Shown here one piece after another: positions 13,801 through 27,908 of a stretch of DNA of 64,000 nt. Location: positions 124,001 through 188,000 of the forward strand of contig VWZL01000108.1 in assembly GCA_013396915.1 (NCBI GenBank). The letters run 5' to 3'. Position numbers and translations under genes: made by a program. The first letter of the stretch is position 1, and the number at the start of each line of letters is the position of its first letter. Below the pieces are notes generated by a model. That model was not told where the DNA came from. It was given only the letters and a program-made list of their open reading frames with translations, and did not search any database. This DNA comes from Stercorarius parasiticus (lineage: Eukaryota > Chordata > Aves > Charadriiformes > Stercorariidae).

Positions 13801-14220
13801 TACTTCACATGCTGTCTTCTGGGACACAGACTTTCTCTCAGTGACTATTTGTACGATGCCAAGAAAACATCCCTCATCTTTGTTGGCTGAGTCCTCCTGG
13901 CACCTCTGTGAAAGAAAGGAAAAAATAACCTAATGAAGTCCCAAAGTGGCCAGGATACTTATATATACACTCAGTTCCCCCCTCCCGTTCCTCGGAGGGG
14001 AAGGCTTGTTTACTTAATCAGAAGATTACATTTGTTGATCAAAGGAAGAGGGGAATCCTCTCTACCTCGCACGCCCCATCCGCATGCAGATTTCAGAGCA
14101 CAGCCTCACTGAAGCCCAGTGTATGGCAACAGAAATGAACTACCCCTATATTAAGTCACCACATGTAATCCTGACAGCAACTCCAAGCTCTTGAGTCCCT
14201 CCTCCTCTGATCTCTCTCTT
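10847..14220. other. Unique non-coding DNA
   Basis: No exon or recognisable repeat. A-rich patches occur near 12380-12410 and 12720-12790, and a T tract near 13706-13716. Open frames such as 12633-12968 are lysine- and serine-rich translations of A-rich DNA and look like chance. Confidence 0.5.
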
Positions 14221-14224
14221 TCTC

Positions 14225-14530
14225 CTGCCTCCCTCTCCCTTTGCTTTGATGACTTTGACAGCCAAGTTCTTGGAGAGTTACTCCAGGTTACAACGTGTCA
14301 TCTTTAATGGAATTCAAAGCTTTAATTCAGAAAAGTGGCCACTCTTGACCTCTGGCCCCACTGCCACCCACTCTGCCGCCCCCCTCCTTTCTCCATCGCC
14401 ATGGAAATGAATAGCCCAGCGAAAAAATGGGAGCAGGCAAAGTCTAAAGCTTTTCACAGAGCCCCCAAAAGAAAGATGAATGAAACTCATTCATCACTGA
14501 GCAAGGGACTCGGAGAGCAACACTGACTGA
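14225..14530. promoter_or_regulatory. Candidate conserved non-coding element
   Basis: A repeat-free block with enhancer-like texture. It contains TTGATGACTTTGACAGCCAA (TGACAG is a TALE/MEIS-type core), TTAATGGAATTCAAAGC, AGCTTTAATTCAG, and later an ATGAATGAAACTCATTCAT near-palindrome around 14476-14494. The combination of homeodomain-like and TALE-like words in unique DNA resembles developmental enhancers. There is no open frame of note. This is a judgement from texture only; conservation has not been tested. Confidence 0.3.
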
Positions 14531-17500
14531 AAAGCAAGCCAGAGGGAGAGCAAGCAAGGGAGAGAGACAGACTGAGATAGAAAAGGTTACCTCATGCAGG
14601 AAGTTATGTGATTTGGAAAAGAAAAGCACAGGAGGTGTGAGGGAACATAGTCCACTTGCAAAAACTGCAGATTCCGCCAAGAAAGATGCTGTTATTTGGG
14701 GAGGAGGGGTTATTTCCTCAGCCCCTTCCCCAGATAGAATTTCTTGTCAGATTACCAGGAAAGGATGGAAATTTGAGGGGAGAAGGGAGAAATGCCTGAA
14801 AAGAAATTGCAGTGAAAGCCTAAAGGATGGCAACTCATTGCAACAAAAAAATATAGTTAGAAACAAAGCTATGTTTGTAGTGTTTAAATTCCCTTCATCA
14901 GATCTCCTACTTTAGAGGTATTTTGCCCCCAATGCATACACCTGCCTTTCCTCACCATCAACTCTGCATCACATAGCTTGATTTGTCTTGCTACGTGATA
15001 ACAACCAAGTATCAAGGCAATTTTTAGCATTAGGGAGCAAAGGCACTTAAGAGGCAATAGCTTATTCACTTAGACATAACACCAGTTTTCTGGTGTGTCC
15101 TCTGATTTCCCCATTTCTCTCAACCTCACTACAACCGCATTTGCAAAGAGCTCCTTCTTTCAGGGCATCTGAAACAGACGCACAGTAAAAAAAAAATAAA
15201 TAAAAAAATTAAATGATACCATGTACCCCAATGTCAGATGAAGGAAAACGTAGTACTGCATGCTGTCCTACAGAGCTGAGGGAGCTGATGCCAGTGACAG
15301 TAAGAAAGGGAGAGGGAGAGAAAGGAAAGGCTGAGATGCAGCAGCTGCAAAGAGCTTATTTACCTGCACCACTTGAAAAAGAGATAAGCAGGACAGAAGG
15401 AAGGTAAGAAGTAGTGGCAAGTGATTCCCTAAACCCAGATTCTTTTGCAAAGGTATTAGACAAGAGTGTCATAGATTATACTGGGATATTTGTATCATTG
15501 ATGAGTTCCCAGAATAACCAGTCAAAATTCATCTCAAGCACAGCAAAAATTAGGCAGAAGCCAGCAGGGCACTTTGGGATGCTTACGGGAGAAAAGCTAT
15601 AAAGGGCACATCTCAGTAAGAAGCAAATTCTCACCTAAGACTGCCTTCCTGCCTTATCCTGACAGAGAAATGATAATGCAGTTCTCCTTTTCACTGAAGG
15701 CCAGTCCAAAGCCTACCTGTTTAGTATGACTCAGAAGAGAGCCTATCTAGAGATTAAGTGATAACTCCAGGAGATAGTCGCCCCTTGCAGAGCGATTACC
15801 ATTCTGAACCATGAGATTCTTTTTCCTCCTTCCGAAAGCTAATCAGGCATGATTCTCTTTCATTCCCCCAATCCCTTTGCCACCATTTAATTCCTTTTTT
15901 TAGAGTTCTAGTAAAAAGGTATCACCCAAGAGGCAGGAATCATTAAACTTTATTCATTGTTAATTCAGTGAATAAGACACTAAGCCAAGCTTCCTGGGAG
16001 TGGCATTAGCATCTCTACCAGCCAGTCAGCTCAGACCCAGCACTCATACTTAAGCTTCAGCTTCTTGATAATCTCTATTACCCACCATGGTGGCTCATAC
16101 TTCAGCTCTAGCCTGAGCTACCCTGCCGATTCCCCACGGAGGGGAGTTCAGGCACACAAGGAGAGGCGCTCACTTCAGTATATATAGTATATATGACCTG
16201 TGAATCACAGTAAGAGGGACCCAGTATATTCACAAAGCCTTTTGAAAAAAGCAAAGTAGATGTGACAACTTGTATACAAATGAACTGAAACCAAAGCTGG
16301 CATTCTCCATTGCTCCCAAGTATCTCTTCCACAGCTATCAGAAGGTGTCTATCAAAACTAGAAGCAGTCACAGATAACGCTCCTTTTCACCTGCTGAATG
16401 CCTACTGCCGAGGTGGAGTTTTCACCTTGCTGCTCATTTCCCTTTATTGGGGAATCATTCCCTCCAAATATCCAAAGGCTCGCTGAAACTGCAGGTACCA
16501 CCTGTTAAAGTTAGTGACGCATATTTCACTACAGAAGGATGCCAGCACTGAAGGCACAATGCAGAATCAACTGCTACTTCTCTACACCTCATCCTTCATG
16601 AGAAGATGCTCTGCAGATGTGGAAGAGCCAGAAGTAACACTACAGGTTCATAGATTGAGGACAGAAGGGAGAGCACTGCAACACAGCACAGGTGGAGAGG
16701 AAAGAGCCTAAGAAACCTTACAGTGCTGCTCCTCACACTTTGCCTCATCCTCCCACTCCTCTGTCCTGCAGACCATTTCCTCTCTCCCCACCCCCATGGA
16801 CCTGTAGCTCTGCCTCTTCAAAAAGATGGCTTGTGAAGAGAAGGAAAGAGATCACTTAGGAAAGGTTTTGCTAGTTATAAAAAATGACTATTTATTCAGG
16901 GCATGGCAGAAACTAATAGGGTGATGCTGTTCCACACAGGCAGAGCAACCACACAGCTCTGGTCTAAAACAACTTGTGTTAGTGCTAAGAACAGATAACA
17001 GTAATATCTTAGTGAGGAATTACCGTCTAAATGGTTCTTCTACCTAGTGGCCTCAGGCTAAGGCTTTGAATTGTCTTGAATGAAGATGTCTCTGGTTGAT
17101 CCATGCTTAATTCCCACTGTAGGGAAGTTCATGTCAGCTCTGTGCTGCACATCTGTTTATGTTAAACAGACGGACTTTGATAGCAGTAAATTGTGTCACA
17201 AATGGCTCCACAGAGGTGGAAAGCCTCATTTGGTCTTCAAAGTAACCAACTTCCCACAGTAAATTTAAAAACTTCAGTGCTCCAAACCATGAAGGACACC
17301 TGCATGTCATTAAGTACTTAATGCTGAGCACACAGCTTTCTGGGTCACCATCTGTTCAGCAAGAGCACCAGGTCCTGGCTGCTGTTCCCCAATTCTGTGT
17401 GCTCCAGGGTTTGAACTCTCAGCCTTGGCAGCTCACAACCACCCAAAAGGTAGCATGGATGGATGTTTGTGTCAGCAATGCAAATTGAAAAACAGTGTCC

Positions 17501-20500
17501 CAGGAGAGAACAATTCAACCAGGCAGAGTTCAGTAAGGTCTGTTTGAGGATTAGGGGTTAATCAGAATATCTCATAATGTATACGCCTCTGTCTGTTGTA
17601 TCTACTGCTGCCCTTCTAATCTCATCAAGGTGCCTGCTTATCTGCAGTTATCTGGCTCTGGTAATACTTATTGTCTCTGTTGTTTAAACAAAGTTCTCTC
17701 TTGTGCTAGAAAGTTTGCTATCTAGGCAACTATTCACAGAAGAAAGTTCAAAATTAACATGCCCTCACCTAAACAACAAAACATGTTGAAAACACTTTTT
17801 TGTAGCAATAGGAGGAGCTACCTCCATAAAGCTAGAGAAGAAATACCTCATCAGCTCTGGAAATACAGAATGACTTTCCCTCTGCTCCACAGAAGCGAGG
17901 TTGGCCCAACGCTGGCACTTCTAGCCAAAATTTTCAGCCTAGAGCTTCAGCCTTTTGAAGTTGAAACACCAGATGGTTCCACTACATCAACATCATCATT
18001 AAATTAGGCAGCATTAATCACAGAGATAAAACAAAAGGTAATGGGTCCTAATGGTCACCGGGGAAGCATGACCTTTGCATAAAACAAAGCAGGGAAAAGA
18101 GAGAACAGAGGCTGCTCTAAGGCCTGGGGAGCTGATGTAGCTATAACCACTTTCCACATCACAGGCTTACAACTTCTGCTTCTTGCCCCCTGTCCTCCCC
18201 ACCCAAGTTGTATTACACTTGAAAACTCAATTTAAGGAAGTGTACTTTGTGGAACAGTTCCATATTCTCAGAGAGAGGAACAAACAAGTTTTTCCCATTT
18301 GGGAAAATCCTATTTGGGATTTGATCTTTCAGAATCTTCTTAAATAAAGCCAGCAATTTATTATAACTAAAGCCAGTGCTCAAATTGAACTAGAGTTCAA
18401 AGCTGCTAAGCTCCTTCTCAATGAGAGGAAAAACAGCATTTCTCTTGATTCTGGAAAAAGAACTGGCTTATCTACATGACTGCAAAAGCAAAAATAAAGG
18501 TCCCTCAATCCCATGAGCAAAGGAAGCCAATAAAGCTGACACCCTCCTCCTCTCTAATGTCTCCGTTTCCTCAGTCTTGCAAAATCCAAAAGACCTCCTT
18601 ATCCCTGCACACCTGGCACATTTCCCAACTAAAAGTGTGCAAGAAATAGCACACAATGGTGTGGATACTCTTCTTTGAACTAGCAACACCTTAGTTTGAT
18701 TTAGTTTATTTCACTCTAAAGAGATTTGTTTACATTAAAAAATTGACACAATCTACCTATCTCACAAATGCACGTGTTTCTTCATTCAGATTCACTTTTC
18801 AGGACCTAAAGACAGTAAGACAACTGTTGGATGGAGATTTTTTGTGCTAAAGGACCAGGGTTTCAGGAATAAGAGCTATGTCCTGCCCGTCTGCTATTAA
18901 GGAAATTATGCTTGATTGAAAAGGAAAGCACACGAACCTCCACAACCAACACACACACTTAGAAAGGAAGGAGTAAGCAACTCTACACTTTGATGGTAAA
19001 TGCCCTCCCAGCATGGCCCTTTTAGTTTCTATACTGTACGTTTCCCTGTTCACTCTGTTTTTCACATGTCTGGCTCTATTCTACTAGGTTTATAGCAACC
19101 GAGATACAATGTGATACGATAAAAGGCAACACAAGAGGTGTGACTTGCAACGTGTTACAGCCCTCATAGGAAGTAAACTGGCACCTAAATGACAGTGTTT
19201 GCGTATTACAGTTAAAAAGAGAACTCCATTACTTGTTAAAGCAGGAGACATCTGCTATCTTTTAAAAGAGATGTCCGCTTTGCTGACGGGACCGCACTTC
19301 ACCTCTGAGCAGCTGAGAAAAACTGTTCTGTCAAGACAAAATGGATGGCCTTAGACAAAAGCCCCAAGTCAGTTCCTTGTACCAATCTTCTGGAATCCAC
19401 GACTTCACATGTCGTGGGATGAGGGATCCACTGCCTTCTATGAAAGCTTTTCTGAAATTATCATCCTGCCTCCCACCATCAGCACTGTAAAACAGTAAAT
19501 TAGTTTGTAATTGAATTTTTCTTACCATGGCTTTCCCCAGTAAGTTATAGAGGCCTTCAGTACTTGTTATTTTTCATACCTAAAAGATATTTATAATGTG
19601 GTTATCTGTTCTTTTTGAGTCTGTCAGGCAGACTAAACTCTCTAAGCTGCAGAGCAAACTTTCTCCAGCCATTAGTTTGCTGGAGAGTTTTCCCTTTCCT
19701 TTCTTTTTTGCACCTACTGAAAATGTTGACACCAACACAGAATGCCTTATCCTGGTATCTGTCATCACCACCATCGACCTGCTCTGGCCATCTCCCATAT
19801 ATGCCTAAGAATTGGTTTTAGACATTTCTCTACAGCACTACATTCAGAGCTCATGTGCCAATGCTCATCTCCTATGACCCCCAAAATCCTTTTTAGTCAC
19901 TGCTTTCCAGATATTTCCCACTACATAAGTTTCATTCACACATATGGAGCTAGGAAGGACTAAAACATGCTGTGCTGAGACACCTGCATCTTCATTTTCA
20001 GCCCTGAAAACGCAACAGGGAAAATGTCACCCATCCCTAAGACACAGGCAAAGGCACGGGAAGGAACAGGTGGAAAGAGGCTCCCTGCCTTTTCCTGGCA
20101 CCCTTCCCCATTTCCAAAAAGGTCGAAAGAGGTCCTCAGCAGCCTCAGGCTCCAAATAATGATGCCAATGCTCAGTTAGTAATGAGTTTTGCAATATTTA
20201 GCGTTTTCCTTAAAGACTAAAGTCTAATTCTTCATTCATTTTTAAAAGAAAAAAAAAAATGTATTTTCAGTCTTCAGCTTTAAAGAAAATACTTGAAAGT
20301 GTGACCAATGGGCTACATTAAAATAATAAAAACCTATGTAGAAGGCCAGGACAAAGAATCCCATCATTGTTTTGGATTTTCTTCACCTAGCGATTTTTAG
20401 GCCAATATCCTGACAGGAAAGGGGGAGAAGTGGGGTTGTCAGTACTGTCTTCAATGAGTATAATTACACTGAATTAGCGCTAAGGGGTTTAGAGAGAGGA

Positions 20501-23500
20501 AAAAAAAATAGTATTCCACAGAGTTAATATAAAGTGGGCTTTCATGTACATACAAACCCACAAGGAGCAAGCTACTGCCTGCTGAGACCCGTTTGAGAGC
20601 CAAGGGATTGATCGGAATCAGCAAGCCCTCGCTTAAGAAAAAAGCTGCAGTTGTGAATTACTGTAAAGCAGTATTCACATGATTGATGGGTTTACCCCCA
20701 CCACCACATTTGTTTCAAAGACCCATTTTGTCTTCTGTGGCGACGGTGTGAATTAACCCCTCTCACAACAGCTGGCTGGATTTCTCAAGACCGTTCCAAG
20801 GCCTAGGAGCTCAAGGAAGCTTTTACCATATGCAGCCGTGTGACTGGAAAAAATGGGAAAGAGATGCTATTTAATACCCAGGCTTCTGAGGAGCACCGTA
20901 ACACCAACCTCTTCAAACAGTCTGCAAACTTTCTGCCATCAGACCAGCCAGCTCCTCGCCTGCCTGGAGAATCGTCTTTGAAGGAGCTCTGCCTCTGATC
21001 TCCCTTGCAGTCTGATACTCCACCCACTTGTCCTTACATCCAAGGGAGCATAAGGTATACTTATTTCATCCCTTGCCTTTTTAACCCTATCACCGATAGG
21101 TTGGGGTTTTTTTTCTTTTTTTTTTTTTCTCCCCGTGGGGAGCAAGAGAAAGGCTGAACTCTGTACGCAGTAAAGAATCCAGAGACTCCAGGTAGATTTG
21201 TGATGGGATTTCTCCTCAAGCCTCAGGCACTGTAAAGTAAAAGTAGTCATTAGAATGGGCAAGGGAATGGGGGAGAACAACCAGAAATGGGCCCAGATCA
21301 TGACCAGCTTTTAAAAAGCTCCTGAAATCTTTTGAATTGACAGAAAGACAGATTTGCACGGAAGCCAGATCACATGCCTGCTTAGGAACAGGCCCACAGC
21401 ATCTCAGGAGCAGCTTATTCAGCCAGGAATAAACCTGTTTGTGTCAACTGCAAACTGCCCTGTGCTCTTCCTAGTTCCCAGGAAGGTACTACATACATAA
21501 AGACTTCATTTTCCTTTACAAGGTAAATACATCGCTTAAAGGGGGGGGAAAAAAACCACAAGCAAACAAACAACAGAGCGTTAAATACTATTAGCTACAC
21601 CAAGCTGGCTGCAGGCAAGTGAAATGCAACCTTCCCACGCACAACTCTGCAAAGGCGTTTCACGCTGTGTCTGCACCATTTCTCTTGCCCTGGTCTTCCA
21701 TAAAACCATGTGTCTTATCCAACAGCACCTCCTCTGTATTCACAGTCATGTTCTAACCACAAGGAGAAGAAACAAAAAAAAAAAAAGCTGCATTGCCACC
21801 CCAGTCATCTGTGTCACTGTACGTCCCCCACCACCACACTGCCAGCATTTCTTCATCGCTACCTGCAGCATCCGCTGCCCGCCCCGATGTGTGAGAGCCC
21901 TTTATCCCAGCCACTCCACCTGCCATCCCAGGCCTGGCCCTGGGAAAAGGGCATAAAAGCACAGCAGCTCAGCTGGTTTTACAATGAACATTAGATGGGG
22001 ACGCTCCTCAGAGTGTTCTGCCTTGGTTTGTCATGGCACATCGCAGAAGTTCCTTGCCCTGAGGTTTAGAGCACCTTATAATCCTCTTCGGTCCTTTCTT
22101 GGACACCATCTTCATCTGCCTTGATAATTACAGCAGATGTTGCAGGAACCCAAACACCATGACAGGTCTCCGCCTAAAAAACCCAGCCTCCACAGGGACA
22201 GATGCTGAAGCAGCACCAAATGGGGTCAAACACATTTCAGCCACTGTAGCCAGTTCTCACTTGGAGAAACAAATTCTTAGGCCAAAATGTGTCGTGACTG
22301 AAAGCATGCAGCAGCCAGGATAGCCCCTGTGCAAAAAAGTTACCAGTAACCCATACAAACCACTAGAGCTCAGCTGCCCTGGAGTGACTGGGTTTGCAGA
22401 TGAACACTCAGCACCTCGGCACCATACAGAAACCTCTGTCAGACCTTCTGCGATCCTACAACCTTGTTTCCAAATTTTAGGTGTGCACATTTCATCAACC
22501 CCAAAGGACAGCATGTTTCATTTCTCTGTGAAAAACTCTCTCAATTGCAGAGAAATCGTCTGATTTGTCAAAATCAGTTTTGACTTTTACTGTGCTTGTG
22601 ACCTCTGTTGCTGTGATTTGCAAGTTCTACATGCGTGCCTTCTGCTCCACCATGCAAACAGGGAAGAAGGAGGATGGGACCAATGGAAGGCTACACCGGG
22701 ACTCCACAGAGCTGCTGGCAGCCTGCAAACCACACCATAAGACAAACCACACATATGGCAAAGCACACCGTAAGACAATGTCATGAATCCTGCGTTAGCC
22801 GGGGCAGGGAGGAACACGAGAGCAGCAGAGTACACTAGCGTTATTGGTGGGCTAATGTGACACTGCTGTGTTAACAGAGCCATCAAATCCCATAGAGCCA
22901 CCATCCAAAGCTGAAGTCTCACTCCAGTCCCAGGAGGCCAGCGGTCTTTGTTTCTACCTGTCATATGACAAAAACGTTTCCACCGAGCTCTGATCAGCAC
23001 ACTAAGTTATTTTCTTCTTTCCCTCACCAAATCCCCTCACTGTGTGCTTCAGTCCAGTAGCAATAGCAGCTGGACGTGAAACATCGGTATGCTACTAAGA
23101 AAGGTCAAGTTATTTCATTTCCAAAATGTATGCACAGTGGAGCACCATTAAAACCAGGCACGTTTTTCTTCTTGTTCCACCTAAACAACGATTTACTTTA
23201 AACAAAAGCTACTTGTTGTCACCCCTTCATTTGCCACGCTCAGAGGCGTCGCAGGCAAGTGATCTAAAAGCACCATCGTTAGAAGCAGGAGGTTAACTGC
23301 AACCTCAGTTGGCTTCTGTTACTCCTGATGCTGCGTGTGTCACGGCAAAAGCTGTAACGCGTTTAGCCACTCACATGATGACAAGGAGCACTAAGCCCTT
23401 GTGCCCACTCACAGCACCCTACATAAAAGCCACTTGAGCTCATCAAGAATAGGAACGAGCTCTTTCTTAAGTCCAGCCCAATCCAGTTAACAGGCTTATA

Positions 23501-25470
23501 TGGAAATGCTGAGAGACAGGGCTTACAAGCGGCAATGCACCTAACTTGCACGCATTAGTTTGCTAAAAATTCAGGCAGAACAATTGTATGCACCACCGAG
23601 CTGAGGTTCATATCTGACTCTTTCCTCCCTATATATTCTTTACAGATGCTTTTCTCTAAAGACATGAATTTAAGAAAGGGCTCAAGTGACCTTTGTGATT
23701 AATAAACATTACTATAAATTTTGTTCCACTAGCACAAAAAAAAAAAAAAAGTCCTGTTAAATACAGAAGCCCATTTCTGTCTTCTGATCAATTAGCCTTC
23801 CCTTCCTGCTCTTGGCATATGTTTGTGTAAGTTGATTTGCTTCTGCTAAAGAGATGCCAGCATGCATCAAAATAGAAAAAAACATGCACAGAGGCTTTGA
23901 GATTTTTTGTTGTTACATTAGTTGGTGATAACACACTACTGTCCCCTGTATCCTTCACTCCATCTGTGCACAGAGATGCAACCTGGGGAGGTGGGTGGTC
24001 CTGGCCGTCTGCTGAGGAGCAAACACATACACAAGTGCCCAGACCCTGCCCTCCCACATCGCAGAGTGTGAGGGATAGCTCCAAAATGAAGGATGCAACA
24101 AAATGTTCCTCCCATTAAAAAAAAAACCCAAAGATTTGCTTTGGGATTCATTACTAAAAACTAATAACCTTGAAGTACCTATAACCTCAACTTGCTAAGT
24201 CCTGATTTTCCATAATAGAAACTGGGGATGCATCATTTTTGTCCAGAATATGAATAATTCTAGGAGTTAAATAAAAGAAAGTATTACTACAAGAAGCTAA
24301 TATTGCATAAACATTCTCTGTAAGATGCAGGGAGACTAACTCAGCATCAAATTAATTGAACACAGCTAGACTTAAGGGAAAATGGGTAGTTTTCACAGGA
24401 TATTCCAATTCTGACAACATGCTTGTTTTCAAATAGTTGTCCATTTACCACAGCTGGAAAGCATCGGGGCATCAAATTAGACGTACGCAAGTGCAATCAG
24501 CTTGCATTTCTGGTATCACAAACAGCTTCCTGGAGCACAGTTTGCTCAAGCGTTAATCAAAAGAAGGCAGTAACACAAAAAGTGTTAATGACAAATTGTA
24601 CAGCCAATCTAAATCATAATGAACGCATATATCTGTGTATTTATTTAGTTGATTCGGTGGACTTCAGGTCAGGCCTTCAACTAAAATGATTAGAGGGGAT
24701 TCTTCTAAAAGTAGAAAATGTACAATCTTGAGCTATACGTGCACACACACACCAAGTAAGAAAGAGGAAGAAGTCGGAAGTACAAATCCGACTTTTCAGG
24801 CTCTCTTCAAAGAGCATTTCCTTGCAGAGAGGTAATTTAGGGTACTGTTTCCAACTGCAAATTCTGAGCTACAGTCTCAAGGATGGCAGAATTCAAGACT
24901 CTTAATTCAGACCAGAGATGATCGACGTAAAATACTTGGTGATCAAATGCTGACAACATTACCATTTTCTAGAAAAGTGAAAATGCAATAGTTTTTTATA
25001 AATGTTTTCTTGTCAGCATAATCAATTCATATGGTAGCAGCTGGTTTGAAGCTAGCAGAAGGGAAGGCTACAATGAGTTAGTCCCAAACAATGGAAAAGA
25101 ATTGGTTCAGGAATAAGACAGAGCTACTTTCCTAGACTAATTTCCAAAGGGAAAATTGCCACAGTTCAAATACATTTCCATGGAAAGTAAATACCGAATT
25201 ATCTCACAATCTTGTGAAATCTCCACCCCAAAGTTACCACATGATTATGGTGGATGCTATGACTAGGAGGTTGTAACCAGTCCTAAGAGAAACAGGCTTC
25301 AAGAAGCACAGTCACTTCTTTCTGTTCCCTACAAACCTTCCCTTAATAAAGCATGCAAGAAATGAGCAAGGATATCCTGAAAGCGTGCCAAAGTGCACTC
25401 ACTGATAATACTCCTGGCCTCAAAGACAAGAAAAAAAAAAAAAAAGACTTCTTAAATGCAGTTTGAGAAT
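14531..25470. other. Unique non-coding DNA
   Basis: No supported exon. Seen here: A-rich tracts near 15187-15210 and 23737-23750, a TATATAGTATATATG patch near 16180, T-rich sequence near 21105-21130, a G run followed by A-rich sequence near 21541-21575, and a minor direct repeat (CACACCRTAAGACAA at 22731 and 22764). A motif resembling a degraded MIR minus strand occurs near 18560 but is too weak to call. Scattered CpGs at 23235-23360 may mark another conserved block. Confidence 0.5.
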
Positions 25471-25479
25471 TTATTCACT

Positions 25480-26600
25480 CACAAATTATCTTCAAGTGAA
25501 AGAAAATGGGAATCCAGCCCAAGTGAAACTAACGGGAGAGAAAACTTTGGCAGGTGAGATGCAAAATGAAGATCAAGAGGTCCAAGTGCAAGGCTGAGGA
25601 ACAAGGAGGCAAATGCATAGTGACAAGTAATAAGGCATTCCTTAAGCACATGGGAAACGGGAACTCCAGAAGAGCCAGTGGGTCCTGCAGACCGTACCAC
25701 AGACTATCCTGATGCAAAGAAGTCAATGATGGCAGAAAATGAGATTGCACAGAAATTAAATGGCTCCTCTGCCTCAGCTTTCACTACAGAGCAGAGACAC
25801 ATGCCCTAGGGTGATACAAGTAAAGAACTTGAGGCAGAACTGCCAGACAGCATTAGGGGAAATAAAGTAAATAAAAAAAGAAACAACTCTAGAAATTCGA
25901 CTGTACTAAACTGCTGCTGCTTTCCAGAGCTGAGAAAAATCAGTTAAAGGCAGGCGTAAACCAGCAAGCCTGAAACAGAAGCCTCACAAACTAAGCTAGA
26001 AAACACATTTTTCACAACGATAAATCACGCCATTCTAATCTACAAGAATCCTTTAAAAACTTATCTTGGCTATTTTTCACTAGATGTAAATTGTTTGGAT
26101 TTTCAAAGACTTTGAAGAAAGCTCTTAGGAGAGCTTGGTAATCTTGGTATAATAGGTAAGGTCCTCTCACTCTTTAAATATTAGTAAAGGAACTGAGAAT
26201 CCCAGGGTAAGAACAACAATCAGTTCTTCGTACAGAAGGTGGGGGTTGTACCACCCAAAGTTCAGCCTAGGATCAGGGCTATCAAGTGCATTTATGAACT
26301 ACCTGAAAGAAAGAATGAAAAACAAGGTAACAAAATGTGCTGCCCATATAAAATGGTGTTAGTCAAAAGCATGGAGGTCCTTGTCCTTGCAACTACCCAG
26401 GCAACTGGACAACACAAATATCAGATAAAATTCACCACAAACACATTGAAGACTAATGGAATGAAAATACATATATGCTTACATACCACTATATACCAAT
26501 GATTACTGAATTAACTTCTAGACACCAAAAAAGTTTTGGAGACTAAAGATGTCATATCCTTGTGCTTAGTGGAAGAGTCATTCCAGACTAGACAAAACTT
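25480..26600 (+). mobile_element. Ancient CR1/L3-like LINE relic
   Basis: Two decayed pieces of a non-LTR retrotransposon ORF2 can be read in order. Around 25725-25800 the translation AENEIAQKLNGSSASAFTTE corresponds to the segment just before the reverse transcriptase domain (the LNxFFxSVFT region). Around 26240-26560 the DNA follows the usual CR1/L3 order: the segment around the catalytic motif (aligned near TTTATGAACTACCTGAAAG), then the CAGATAAAATTCACC region (aligned to the family's KMKFN-type segment), then TTTTGGAGACTAAAGATG (aligned to DLGVxVD). The catalytic core between the pieces is missing and frames are broken. It is much older than the other CR1 copies. Edges are approximate; the family could be CR1-L or L3. 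Confidence 0.6.
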
Positions 26601-26609
26601 TCGAATAGT

Positions 26610-27730
26610 GCTTCTAAATTTTTAACCTGTAATATGAAAAAAAAAATTGACTCTGGCAATTACATTGCAATTATAGAATGCCTGGTTAAACTTCAACTAC
26701 ATGTGCTCACTAAAATAAGAGCAGGAATTGTGAGCACACTTAGAAATAAACAATCTGAAACATTTTGCTGATTTCAAACTAGGCATGGGACTGTAAAAGG
26801 CCACTGAAAACAAGAAACATGAGAAAATGTGTAATATTTGTGAACAGTGACCTACTACGCTATTTAAATAGAAGAGAGGTTAAAGCAAAAAGAAGCTTGT
26901 GTTATGAAAATAAGGACATTAGAGACACAGGAATTCAGAATTAAGATTAAGGAAACCTCAACTATTCAGAGTTATGCAAATACATCTTCAAAATCAAAAC
27001 AGCTTGGGTGTGGTTTATCTGTTTTGTTCCAGATCTATGCACATTTAAAGCTAAGGAAGATGACTGCTACACAGAAAGAGTTTTAAGCAGTCCACATAAC
27101 CCTGGTTTTACAGAACTCAACCCATGTTCTTCCATCCACTTTCATACCTTATACAATTGGACTGCTACTCACAGGGCATGATCCATGCCTTAGAAAAATC
27201 CAGACCTATTTCACAGCCTGATATATCTTCTGCTATAGAAGCAGTAGCAGCCTTCAATGGTTTAACTCCGCAAGGCAGCAAAACTGGAACCAGACAGGAA
27301 TCTGAGCAAGGAAACCAGAGAAGTAGGCAAGGCCACGCAATGAGGGCAGCTCATCTGGGATCAGCTGCCACAGCTTGGAAGTTCTGCTACTCCAAAAAGT
27401 TTTTAGACCTAGAATACTTTTCTAAACCTGGAGGAACAGAAGACAGATATAAATGAGAATCAAAAGAATACCCCTTTCATTTCACACAAATCACACCCTG
27501 CATCAGGCAGGGAAGACTACTTATTCTAGGCTAAGGGTCTACTTAACACTGAACAAAAGCCAAAATGTTTCGCAACAGAAGCTATGATTATATAGGGAGC
27601 AAAAAATAAAAATAAAAAAATCCGAAACACCATGTCCTGTGGAGTAACTGAAAAGAACATGCACAAGTCTTTGGGAAAAAGTTGTATCAAAATCCATTCT
27701 TATTCAATTCTATAACTATAGTAGTAATAA
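26610..27730. other. Unique non-coding DNA
   Basis: No exon recognised. It could include further, unrecognisable remains of the old LINE upstream. An open frame at 27124-27456 (110 codons, plus strand) has no visible domain and no splice context strong enough to support it. A-rich tracts occur near 26638-26646 and 27600-27620. Confidence 0.45.
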
Positions 27731-27734
27731 TTTG

Positions 27735-27908
27735 CATAGAAGCATAGAATGGTTTAGGTTGGAAGGGACCTTAGAGATCATCTAGTTCCAAGCCCCCTGC
27801 CACAGGCAGGGAAACCTCCCACTAGACGGGGTTGCGCAAATCTCCATCCAACCTGGCCTTGAACACTTCCAGGGATGGGGCATCCACAACTTCTCTGGGC
27901 AACCTGTT
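27735..27908 (-). mobile_element. CR1 LINE 3' end
   Basis: The reverse complement of a CR1 3' terminus. It starts with the tail CATAGAAGCATAGAATGG, then TTGGAAGGGACCTTAGAGAT and CCAAGCCCCCTGCCACAGGC. It continues through a block matching the end of ORF2 (ACTTCCAGGGATGGGGCATC) and stops at GGGCAACCTGTT. A short 5'-truncated insertion of about 174 bases whose broken 5' edge abuts an AT-rich repeat array. Confidence 0.92.

Noticed and set aside
18545..18620. MIR minus-strand relic at CTCCGTTTCCTCAG
   Set aside because: Only one short word matches; the neighbouring MIR blocks are absent.
22587..23000. 137-codon minus-strand frame as a membrane protein
   Set aside because: Hydrophobic but without a recognisable family, with no promoter or splice context; likely chance.
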